64,000 nt of DNA, taken from Erodium maritimum (lineage: Eukaryota; Streptophyta; Magnoliopsida; Geraniales; Geraniaceae). Numbering within the stretch: the first letter of the stretch is position 1; every line of letters starts with the position of its first letter. The stretch spans positions 72,495,020-72,559,019 of the forward strand of contig OY997588.1 in the NCBI GenBank assembly GCA_963921825.1, in the 5' to 3' direction. The notes beneath the pieces were generated by a model that was not told the origin of the DNA, searched no databases, and saw only the letters and a list, made by a program, of their open reading frames with translations. Of this stretch, positions 41,292-53,021 are shown one piece after another. Made by a program: the position numbers and the translations under genes.

Positions 41292-44200
41292 TGTTATAAA
41301 ACGATAGGCAATAAAACGAAATAGCGATCAAAACCAAAAACGGAGAACACAACGATATAACGTGGAAAACCCCTCCAAACAACGGAGAGGAAAAAAACCA
41401 CGGGCGCCAACCAGCAAAACTTCACTATAGGGAGAATGTTTACACAACGCTGGGGATTTACACTGATTCAACTTATCCCTCATGACAGCTTACAGGTGGT
41501 ATTTATAGGAGAGGTGTAGAGATACTTCATACAAAATAGGGAAATACAAATCTCTACACAATTAAGACCTAGTTTGGGAAACAGGGCATAAATTCCCTAA
41601 ATTGATTACTTGCTAATCAAGCCAAGACAATTCCCTAAATTAGTTGCTTGGCAACCAAGCCACAAAATAGCTTCAATTTGGATCAACTTTCAACAAACTC
41701 CACCTTGAGACAAATTCCTCCGTGTAGCATAAAACGGTAGACATCTCCATGAACAAACAAAGAAAATACTTTCCGCGCCAAACAATCACTAGGGCTAAAC
41801 AGTTATACCAACTAAGCTTGAGCAAATCTCAAACTTAGCAACAGGAACTGGCTTCATCATATCACCAGGACTATCATAATCATGCTCCACATGTTCAACA
41901 CAACTCAAAGCATAATGAACAACGTTACAGTGTTCAATTAAACGAGGGCGAGGACCTTTGTTTCTCCTCGGTCTATCAGCAGCAATGGAATTATTTGTTT
42001 GCTGCAAAACAGGTGGTGTAAGCTGAACATCAACGTCATCATTTTCATTATTTTCATCAACCTCATTTACTTTGTCGTCCAGGTGCTCCACCTGCACACT
42101 TATCCTCTGTTGCTCATCACCAGAAAAATTAATAACATCAAGAACATCAGAGGCATCTATAGAGGAACTATCATTGAACATGACAGCCTCATTAAAAACA
42201 ACATTTCTGCTCAGCAAAATTCTTTTAGTTTCAGGATTCCATAACTTATATGCCTTTACTCCTGAGCCATAACCAAGAAACACACACTTGACAGCTCTAG
42301 GCTCTAACTTTCCATTATCAACGTGTGCATAAGCAGTGCAACCAAAAACTCTCAATAGTGAATAATCAGCAGGTGAACCAGACCATACCTCAATGGGAGT
42401 TTTCTTATCAAGTGGAATGCTTGGAGATCTGTTTATTAAGTAGCAGGCGGTGGAGGCTGCTTCAGCCCAAAAACGTATGCTCATACGAGCATTAGAAAGC
42501 ATGCACCGAGCCTTAGAGATGATGGTTCGGTTCATGCGCTCAGCCACACCATTCTGTTGAGGCGTGGACGGGATGGTGTGGTGCCTTACAATGCCTTCAT
42601 TGCTACAATAGTTGTCAAAATCATTTAAACAAAACTACATGCCATTGTCAGTACGAAGCACTTTTACCTTCTTCTCGGTTTGCTTCTCCACCATAACTCT
42701 CCACTTCTTAAAAGTATCAAACACATCAGATTTATGTTTTAGAAAATAAGGCCACACTTTTCTAGAGTAATCATCAATAATAGTAAGCATGTAATTTGCA
42801 CCACCAAGAGAAGTTTTTCGGGAAGGACCCCAAACATCAGCATGAACATAATCTAATATCCCTTTAGTGGTATGAACGGAAGAATTGAATTTAACTCTCT
42901 TGTGCTTACCAAAAATGCAGTGCTCACAAAACTCCAACTTACTCATATTGCAGCCATCAAGTAAATCTCTCTTGATCAACTCTGCCATGCCTTGTTCACT
43001 CATATGTCCAAGGCGCTTGTGCCACAAATTAGTTTTACTAGGTTCATCAGAAATAACAGCAGCAGTAGCAGAACCATTTAAAGTGCTACCTCTAAGAACA
43101 TATAATCTTGCAGAGTTCATATCACCTATCATGTGAACGAGAGAGCCTTTTGATACCTTTAGAATTTTCTGTGAACCGGAGTACTTGTACCCTTCATCGT
43201 CAAGAGTGCTGAGAGAGATGAGGTTTCTCGCCATAGTTGGTACGTGTCTCACATCTGTCAATATGCGTACCATGCCATCATGCATCTTGAACTTAACGGA
43301 GCCTATGCCCACAATCTCACGTGGGTTGTCATCTCCCATACGCACCACATCTCCACTCTGCAAAGACTTATAAGAACTGAACCGGTCTTTGTTACAACAA
43401 ATATGAAATGAGCAGGCAGTATCAAGAATCCATTCATCATAAGCAGAAACACAGCCAGCAAACACAACCAAGCAATCACTATCAGAATTATCATTGGAAA
43501 CAACGGAGGCCTTACCATCACCATCAGAATTGTTTTTCGGTTTGCACGTACCGTTCCTTTTCTCCTTATTCTGAAGCTTATAACAATCTTCAATGGTGTG
43601 ATTTGTTTTCTTACAATACTTGCAGAACTTGTCGCCTCCTTTGGACTTAGAACGGCCTCTCCCGTTCTTGCTCTTATAGTTGTTGTTCCTCTGCTCGGTC
43701 CTCCCACGTACCTGCAGAGCTTCTCCCTTGGAGGATGATGATCCTTCTCCTTGTACCATAAGTTTCATCTTTTCCCTCTGTTGAAGGGCCTCATATACTT
43801 CCGCAACAGTTAGTTCATCGCAGCTCAATAATATGGTATCTCGGAAATTTGCAATAGAACTAGGCAATGAACATAAGAGTAGTAGACCTAGATCTTCATC
43901 ATCATACTTTACCTCCATGGACTGCAAATCAGAAACGATCTCCTTAAAGACCGCTTGGTGATCGAGTAGAGAACCACCATCTTGCAGCTTGTGTGTGAAC
44001 AACTTCATCTTCACATGAAACTTACTGGTCAGATCCTTGGACATGCAGATCGATTCCAGTTTGAGCCAAAGCGCTGCTGCAGTTTTCTCCAGCAGTACTT
44101 CCTGCAAAATATTATTTGATAGATGAAGATGAATCAGAGATAGAGCTTTACGATCCTTACGCTTCTCCTCATCGGTCCACGTCTTCAGATCCTTCTTGTT

Positions 44201-44768
44201 GAATCCATCTAGCGCATCATCAAGGTCAGGATGAGCTAGAACGGCCCGCATCTTTACTTGCCACAGAGAAAATCGTGTGGTGTAGTCCAACAACGGTAGA
44301 TCGAATTTCAATGATGCCATATCGTCAGAAAACCTAGATTGAACAACCTGGCTCTGATACCACTTGTTATAAAACGATAGGCAATAAAACGAAATAGCGA
44401 TCAAAACCAAAAACGGAGAACACAACGATATAACGTGGAAAACCCCTCCAAACAACGGAGAGGAAAAAAACCACGGGCGCCAACCAGCAAAACTTCACTA
44501 TAGGGAGAATGTTTACACAACGCCGGGGATTTACACTGATTCAACTTATCCCTCATGACAGCTTACAGGTGGTATTTATAGGAGAGGTGTAGAGATACTT
44601 CATACAAAATAGGGAAATACAAATCTCTACACAATTAAGACCTAGTTTGGGAAACAGGGCATAAATTCCCTAAATTGATTACTTGCTAATCAAGCCAAGA
44701 CAATTCCCTAAATTAGTTGCTTGGCAACCAAGCCACAAAATAGCTTCAATTTGGATCAACTTTCAACA
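41292..44768 (-). mobile_element. Young Tork/Tnt1-like Copia, non-autonomous
   Basis: Two 404-bp LTRs (41292-41695, 44365-44768) in the same polarity, TGTTGAAAG to TTATAACA on the minus strand, differ at one site by eye. Direct repeats GAAAA lie at 41287-41291 and 44769-44773. A PBS for initiator Met tRNA is at 44350-44362 and a purine-rich tract just inside the other LTR. The LTR holds a TATA box ('tataaata', minus strand, near 44573-44581). The internal region carries gag, protease and integrase but no reverse transcriptase or RNase H was found, so it could only have moved with enzymes from relatives. It is broken, with perhaps one or two breaks beyond this. Near-identical LTRs imply a very recent insertion, probably well under half a million years. 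Confidence 0.93.
41795..44320 (-). CDS. Copia gag-protease-integrase region (fossil)
   Basis: Minus strand from ATG at 44320: gag ('MASLKFDLPLLDYTTRFSLW', a UBN2-like gag), a zinc knuckle 'CKYCKKTNHTIEDC', protease 'WILDTACSFHIC', GAG-pre-integrase 'LWHKRLGHMSEQGM' with 'CEHCIFGKHKRVKF', integrase core 'DYVHADVWGPS' and 'TIIDDYSRKVW', and a C-terminal integrase part 'GCTAYAHVDNGKLEPRAVKC' near 42345. The open part ends near 41795 without reverse transcriptase. Confidence 0.85.
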
Positions 44769-44773
44769 GAAAA

Positions 44774-45110
44774 TCTGTCAACTATTAACCATATGTTGTC
44801 CTTCCCATCAGATAGAGGCAAGCCTTCAATGTAATCCATGGAAATATGCTTTCAAGGCTGAGAAGAAAGAGATAACGGTAGCATCAATTCTGGATAAGGA
44901 ACATGCACTGACTTGCACCTCTGATAAGTGTCACGACTCTTGACAAACTTCATGGTCTCCTTATTCATACAAGGCTAGAAGAACTGGGACTTGATTCTCT
45001 ACATAGTGGCATTAATTCCTGAATGCCTTCCCACTACAAATCAGTGTAGTAATTGAATCACCTTAGCTCAGAAATATGTGTCACTTCGCAACATAATCTT
45101 TCCTTGAACA
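44774..45110 (-). mobile_element. Old Gypsy pol, integrase N-terminal side
   Basis: The minus strand shows 'MDYIEGLPLSDGKDNIW' (about 44840-44790), the start of a Gypsy integrase core, preceded by a decayed zinc-binding region. It is the third piece of the Gypsy split by the 26084-41239 and 41292-44768 insertions. A C1 Copia begins at 45111. Confidence 0.7.
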
Positions 45111-46792
45111 TGTTGGGTCTCGAGGTAGGGTTGGAGATGAACCAACTCGCAACGGAAAATCAATGAAAACCAAGAGACGATTAAAACCATGAAACAACTA
45201 ACAAAGAATGGATTCACAAGAAAAAATTCAGCACTATTTCTTACCAAAACAAGAACACCGGGTAACAAATGATTTGACTTGAGTTTCTAAGACGCCTACG
45301 TATCCACATGGGAATCAAAGTCACGTAGTTCTTCTCTTTGAGGACTCAAGAACACAAAATGGAGATGAAAGCTTGCCTTGGCCGAAATTGGGGAGGCGAG
45401 GGAGAGAAAATTGTGTTTCTTATTCTTGTCTTGTGTTTGTTATGTTGAAAAAAGATGACTTAAACATAACAAACCTCATACTTGTCAAACTAAAAGCATG
45501 GGACAAGTATGGTGTCAAGTAAGGTGTAAATAGGACAAAGTATGGGTAGACAAGATGGGGTTAGGTGGTGAATCACCAACACCTTAATCCTTGTCTTGCT
45601 TACTTAGTACTAATTAATCAAGACTTGATTAATTAGTTCCATGGGCCTTGGTTGCATGGGCCTTTCATGGGCCTCTTGGAACATGGCCCGTGGCCATTTC
45701 CAACGAGGTCTCGTGATTCGCTCATCGCCTCCAAGCCTTCCATACCGGAAATGTCCAACATTATCCGACGCCATCAATACCAAAACTCCAAGCCTTGTCT
45801 TGATCCGTAAAGTCCTATTCACTTACGGGCACATGACCCAAAACCTAGTTTTGGTCATGTCCCGAGACAACTCCCTTTTGGCCATTCTCCATAAATGTGT
45901 CAATGAGTTTCACCCTCCGGTGTGACCCTTAGGTTTATGCATGTCAATAGATCAACGCAAAATCTCATTTTAATTTATCCTATTTAAGTGGAAACTAATG
46001 AGACTTTAGTATTGCCTGACTCTACATAACGAATTGACCTTGTCGATTCTAACCTTTCCGTCGTCCTTGTCATTATCCTTTTATCTCCGATATCTTGATT
46101 GAGATAAGGCATAGAGCCGTCATCCTTATTATTCTCAATCATTGTTCCTTGATATGTGAGAAGACTGAATATATGATACCTAGTATCATGTGCATGGCCA
46201 TGCTATTCTTTCAGTCACTCTCGATCAAGCGGCCGAGAACCGATATCTTTCCCATACCGTAGTATGATGGATAAAATCCCTTAGCCATCTTTCGTGTCAC
46301 TCATGCAGTCCGTCCCCAAGCCAATCCTGGCCATTATGGAAGCCCTATTACGGACAACGTTAGGCTCATGTCAAACTTAGTTGTTTACTGCATAACGATC
46401 CCAAAGACTCCTTGGTCTAAGGATACATGACAAGCTACGACAATAAATATGTTCATGACTTAATCTATGGCACATATTCATGTCGGGTCGTCCAGTATCA
46501 TGTCCCAGATGACATCTATGATCAGACTCCGGAATCTCATTCCAATGACTAACATAACGTAAGCCACAAAGAGCCATCTTTCATACTAGTCGCTTCTAGT
46601 GAAGCATTGTTGACTAGGGACCCATCGAGTGTGATCTATCTCGATCTATGGTTCTATTCGCATGATGAGGGTAGATCAGAGCACACATCGATATATTACT
46701 CCAACACATAAGTAATATAAAGCCGCTTTATTGGTAACGATGATATATACATTTGGACATTTAGGATTGAACTACGGGCACTAAGACTAACA
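45111..46792 (-). repeat. C1 LTR (3' LTR of outer element)
   Basis: A 1682-bp LTR with complete ends, followed by the polypurine tract. It shares variants with the LTR at 62735, such as 'ggggaggcgagg' against 'ggggaggggagg', that the other C1 LTRs lack, so the two belong to one element. Confidence 0.92.
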
Positions 46793-49648
46793 ATCTCCCA
46801 CTTGCCCTAGTTCCAATCTAAACTCCAATATGTCCCCATCGACTTTACATGTCTAACATGTTTAGGCAGCGACACTGCCTTAGTTAAAGGGTTGGCTATG
46901 TTATCATCTGTTGCAATATAGGTTATCTTCACTTCACCTCAGTTCAGTAGTTCTCTGATGAGGTGGATACGCCGTAGTACATGTTTGGATTTGTTATGCG
47001 GTCTGAGCTTTTATCTTGCGCAATGGTCCTTGTGTTGTCACAAAATGGATTCACCGGGCTGGATGTGTTTTTAATTACAGCCAACCCTGTCGTGAATTTC
47101 CAAATCCATATAGCCTCCTTAGCTGCCTCTACAGCATCCATGTACTTGGCCTCTGTCATAGATTCGGCAATGGTATCTTTCTTTACGCTCTCCCAGCTAA
47201 AGCTCCTCCATTTAGCGTAAACACATATCCTGACTTACTTCTAAAGTCATTTGGATTTGTCTTGGAAAACTAGCGTCTACTCATCCTTCGACGACTAGTT
47301 CAGCATCATCTTTCCCCCGGGTTAGACTGATGTCTACTGGTACAACATAAGGCTTACGAGACATTCGGTCTCGTACATGTCATGGAATATATGATCGATC
47401 CTGCCCTCAGGCGCATGGGATTCACATCATCCTTTTCAGCTCATCAGGTGTCTTAAGACAGTGTGTCTTGCTGAGATGAATGCCATGACTAGTGGGTAAG
47501 AGTCCTTTCTTTGAATCTAGCATTTAGAACCTACTCAATGCCTTGTTCACATAGGTTCCCTGACTTAAAACCAAGACCCTCTTGGTGCGATCTCTACATA
47601 TCTTAATCCCTAAAATATAAGCAGCATCGCCTAAGTCCTTTATTGAGAAACACTTCCTCAGCCAAGCTTTAGTCTCGTGCAAGGTTGGGATGTCGTTTTC
47701 AATGAGAACCAGAAAGGTAATCTTGCTCCCACTAGCCTTCTATAAACGCAAGATTCATCCTCGTTCTTGATTACGCCAAATCCAATTACAGCTTCATCAA
47801 AACGACGGTTCCAACTCCGAGAAGTTCGTTTCAATCCATAAATGGATTTCAACAACTTATAAATCTTTCCCTTATTCTTCGGATCGTCAAAACCTTTTGG
47901 CCGAGACATAAAAACGTACTCAATCAAATTTCCATTTAAGAAAGCGGTTTTGACATCCACTTGCCATATCTCATGATTATGATACGCAGTTACGTCACGA
48001 AGAATTTGGATCGATTTTGACCATAGCCACTAGGGAGAAGGTTTCCTCATAGTCAATCCATTGGATCTGCCTATAACCTTTCGCCACCAGTCGAGCTTTG
48101 TAGGTCAGAGGGTTGTCGTCCATGTCCATCTTCACCTTGAAGATCCATTTGCATCCGATGGTCCTCACACCATTGAGGGGATCAACCAGTTCCCAGACTC
48201 GGTTGTCCGACATGGATTGCATTTCCTCCCTCATGGCTCCCAGCCATAACTCGGAGTTGGACCCATCCACGACTTCCTGAAAGGTGGCTGGATCATCGTG
48301 ATCCACCATGACTTCATTGTCACCTCCTGATACCATATCTTGGAGGTGGAAGATTGATCCTTTCAAATCTCCTTGGACCTTCCGGAATTGTAACAGGAAT
48401 TGGTTCTTACTCTACGACAATCTCTAGCTCCTTTCTACTGGGTTGTTAATTGGTTTAGACAGATCTGTACCATCCTGAATTTCTTCGAGATGCACAGTCC
48501 TCCCAGTGACGTCTTTGGAAACAAAACTCCTTTTCCATAAAGACCTCACCCCAAGCGACGAACATCATGTTCTCACTGGGTTTGTAGAAGTAGTATCCCC
48601 TTGTTGCTTTGGGATACCACACGAAGGTGCTTATCTTAGATCTTGGTTCGAGCTTAGTCGAAACCAAATGTTTCACATAAGCCTCGGAACCACAAATCTT
48701 TAGGAAGGACAAAGCGGGCATCTTCCCATGCCATTTCTAAACTGGTGTCCCTTCCACAGCCTTCTTCGGAGCCCGATTCACTATGAATGCGGTCGTCTCT
48801 AGAGAATAACCCCAGAAAGAGATTGGGAGATCAGTCCAACTGATCATGGATCGGACCATATCCAATAAAGTCTGATTTCTCCGCTCGGACACAACATTCA
48901 ACTGCGGTGTTCCGGGAGGAGTCCATTCTGGAAAGATCCCGCTCTCCACCGGATGATCTAAAAACTCTGTGTTTAAGTATTTTCCACCTCGATCCAATCG
49001 AAGTGTTCTTAATACTTTTCCCGAGCCGGGTTTTTACTTCAGTCTTGAACTCTTTGAATTTATCAAAAGTTTCAGACTTATGTCTCATGAATAGACATAA
49101 CCATATCTACTGTAATCAACAGTAAATATGATAAAGTAGCTAAAACCCCTACTGGCAAGCGAACTTATTGGTCTACACACACCCAAGTGTATTTACCCCA
49201 ATAACTCACCCGTCCTTTCACCACAACCGATGAACGGCGCTTTAGTCATTTTGTCCATCAAACAAGCCTCGCACCTATCAATCAAATGAAATTCGAACGG
49301 ACTTAAAAGTCCGCACTTCCGAAGTGCTGGTATGCGTTTTTGTTTATACGACCCTAATGACAGTTCCTTATAAGAGTTTCGGTTTAAATCGTCGGATTTA
49401 GACCTCTTGGCATTAATGTTATAAATAGAGCTTGAGGCATTGTTACTCATATCTAATATGTACAATTTTCCAACCATGCAAGCACTAACATAAAACATAT
49501 CATTGCATAAAATATTGAAAATAAAAATTATATCCTTCCTTGTCTAACATGGATACGAATATAATTTTCCTACTAAAAGTAGGTATGCAATATACATTAT
49601 GTAGCACAAAACTACATTCCAAATGCAACGATGCCTCAAATTACATCC
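46793..49648 (-). mobile_element. C1 internal region of outer element, pol part
   Basis: Minus-strand Copia pieces: an RNase H piece ('MTEAKYMDAVEAAKEAIWIW'), reverse transcriptase ('MDVKTAFLNGNLIEY', 'GCKWIFKVKMDMDDNP'), integrase C-terminal and core pieces ('RRNQTLLDMVRSMISWTDLP') and GAG-pre-integrase ('FHLIDRCEACLMDKMTKAPF'). Decayed, with many breaks. It ends at the Gypsy LTR insertion. Confidence 0.85.
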
Positions 49649-51348
49649 AATGTTGTAATAACCACTTCCGGTCAACGCCAGTCAAACATGCGAAAAACAG
49701 GTAAATTTAAAAATTTTAAGACAGACACTTAGTTTAACGTAAATTGACCCCGAGGGTCATACCGGACTTAAGTTGACCCCGATATCGACCAAAGTGAGTT
49801 CCGGGGGACTCAGGGCAACTTTCTGATCAATCTGGGAAAAGTTAACTTTTCGTTGGAAAAGTGAACTGAGTGACGTTTTGGTCCATTCGAGGACCGTTTT
49901 GGATCCAAAAAGCTTAGCCGTCGTCGCAGCGGTCTTAGTTGAGCCGTTTCCTTGTAGCCCGCCAAGTTTCGTAATTTCTTGGAAAAAGTGCCCGTTCGGG
50001 GCCCGAAACGTCCGAATTTCGCGAATCTGATTGGAAAATATCTAGTAGATATTTTTCTAAAAAGGTGTGGGACCCACCTTGCCACTTGTCAAGAAAGTGG
50101 TGGTGTTATGTGTGGGACAAGACAAGGAAGACTACTTTAGGTGTTAGTTTGCATTTAAGTATTAGTTTGTTTTTTAAAAAATAAAACAAAAGGGAAAGAA
50201 GTTGGTTTACACGTCCATTTCAAAAAAAGAAGAGAAAAATTGGCTTTTAGAGAGAGAAAGGGAGATAGAAGAAGGAGAGAGGGAAGAGAAGGCTTGGGAG
50301 GTCTTGGTCACTATTCACGTCATCTCCACCCTTGGATCGTCTCAAAGTGAAGAGATTCAAGCTCACCTCGTCTTCCTCTACGGTATACACCAAACCGATC
50401 TTCGATTTGTCATTTTATAAATTTAGGTTTTGGTTTGAAACTATTAGTTTAGGGTTGTTTTGAGGTTGGGGAAGTGTTGGAGACGTTTTGGAGGTGGTTG
50501 GAGGTGAAATTTGACGTTTTCCGGTGACCGGAAGCTCGGGAGGAGCTCCGACCACCGTGGGTGGTGGCCGGCCGGCCATGGGGTGGCTGGCCGGAGCTGG
50601 GACCAGCCACCACCATGGTGGCCGGACCCCAATTGGAACCCTAGGGCCCACGGCCAAGTTGGGCCGGGTGGGGCCCACGTGCTCGGGGGCTCGGGTTTAG
50701 TGTTCGGGTGGTTTAAAACGTTCCCCGGACCATTTATCCATAACCGAATCGAAATTTGGAATTAAATTGTGAAAGTTGGAATTTCGGGTTTAGAAACTTT
50801 AAACGCGAATTAATTGACTCGGAAGTCGGAATTCGATTCCGTCGAGTGCCTAGGAACCCTTGAATTATTCTAAGACCGTAGAAACAAAAACGGGAATTTT
50901 CGGAGCCCCGGAAGGGTATCTACAAAGCCCGGGCAGATTCGCCATGTCGGGCGAATCGGTCTTTTCCGAGTCCTTTATCGACAATGTCGAGTAATTGGGA
51001 AGTTTGGGAGTGATCGACATTGTCAGGGTTACTTTTGGGCGTCGAGTTTACTGAATTCCTGTTTATGTCTGCGAGCTTATAAGTATTTAAAATCGTGTTC
51101 TTATTAGATCGTGCTGCAGAACGAGGGAAAGGAAAGCTGGGTGAGTGACTGAGATCACACCGGAGCTTGTTGGTTGGCTTTTGGAGAACACGCACGAGGT
51201 AGGGAAAAGAAGCCAGATCTCGGCCCTGACTAGGGAAAGTTAACAGTAGAAATGCATGTGACACTTGGGGTGTCGTGAGTTAAGTAGGTTATCGAAGATT
51301 AGAAATGCATATGACACTTGGGGTGTCGTGGGGTAAGTAGGAGCAGAG

Positions 51349-53021
51349 TGTTGGGTCTCGAGGTAGGGGTTGGAGATGAACCAACTCGCAGCGGAAAATC
51401 AATGAAAACCAAGAGACGATTAAACCATGAAACAACTAACAAAGAATGGATTCACAAGAGAAAAATTCAGCACTATTTCTTACCAAAACAAGAACACCGG
51501 TTAACGAATGATTGGCTTGAGACTCCAAGACGCCTACGTATCCACATGGGAATCAAAGCCACGTAGTTCTTCTCTTTGAGGACTCAAGAACACAAAAATG
51601 GAGGTGGAAAGTAGCCAAACCCGAAATGGCCATGGAAGAGGGAGAGAAAATGTGTTTCCTATTCTTGTCTTGTGTTTGTTATGTTGAAAAAAGATGACTT
51701 AAACATAACAAACCCCATACTTGTCCAACTAAAGGCATGGGACAAGCATGGTGACAAGTAAGGTGTAAATAGGACAAAGTATGGCAAGACAAGATTGGGT
51801 TAGGTGGTGAATCACCAACACCTTAATCCTTGTCTTGCTTACTTAGTAATAATTAATCAAGACTTGATTAATTATTTCCATGGGCCTTTCATGGGCCTCT
51901 TGGAACATGGCCCGTGGCCATTTCCAACGAGGTCCCGTGATTCGCTCATCGCCTCCAAGCCTTCCATACCGGAAATGTCCAACATTATCCGACGCGATCA
52001 ATCCCAAGACTCCAAGCCTTGTCTCGATCCGTAAAGTCCTATTCACTTACGGGGCACATGACCCAAAACCCAATTTTGGTCATGTCCCAAGAAAACTCCC
52101 TTTTGGCCATTCTCCATAAATGTGTCAATGAGTTTCATCCTCCGGTGTGACCCTTAGGTTTATGCATGTCAATAAATCAACATAAAATCCCATTTTACTT
52201 GATCCTATTTAAGTGGCAATTAACGAGACTTTAGTATTGCCTGACACTGCATAGCGAATCGACCATGTCGTTTCTAACCTTTCCGTCGTCCCTGTCATTA
52301 TCCTTTTATCTCCGATATCCTGATTGAGATAAGGCATAGAGCCGTCATCCTTATTATTCTCAATCACTGTTCCTTGATATGTGAGATGACTGAAGATATG
52401 ATACCCAGTATCATGTGCATGGCCATGCTATTCTTTCAGTCACTCTCGATCAAGCGGTGGAGAACCGATATCTTTCCCATACCTCAGTATGAGGGATAAA
52501 TCCCTTAGCCGTCTTTCGTGTCACTCATGTAGCCCGTCCCCAAGCCAATCCTGACCGTTATGGAAGCCCTGTTACGGACAACGTTAGGCTCAGGTCAAAC
52601 TCAGTTGTTGACTACATAGCGATCACAAAGACTCCTTGGTCTAAGGATACATGACAAGCTACGACACTGAATACGTTTATGACTTAATCTATGGCACATA
52701 TTCAGGGCGGTCGTCCAATATCATGTCCCACATGATATCTATGATAAGATTCCGGAATCCCATTCCAATGACTAACAGAACGTAAGCCATAAAGAGCCAT
52801 CTTTCATACTAGTCGCTTCTAGTGAAGCTTTGTTGACTAGGGACCCATCGAGTGTGATCTATCTCGATCTATGGTTCTATTTGCATGGTGGCAATAGATC
52901 AGATCAAACATCGTTATATTACTCCAACACATAAGTAATATAAAGCCACTTTAATTTTATTGCTAACGATGATATATACATTTGGACATTTAGGATTGAA
53001 CTACGGGCACTAAGACTAACA
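51349..53021 (-). repeat. C1 3' LTR of innermost element
   Basis: A 1673-bp LTR with complete ends. Its short open frames recur in every C1 LTR in the window and are not genes. Confidence 0.93.

Noticed and set aside
43408-43650. An 80-codon plus frame rich in His and Gln
   Set aside because: It is antisense to the Copia gag/protease region.
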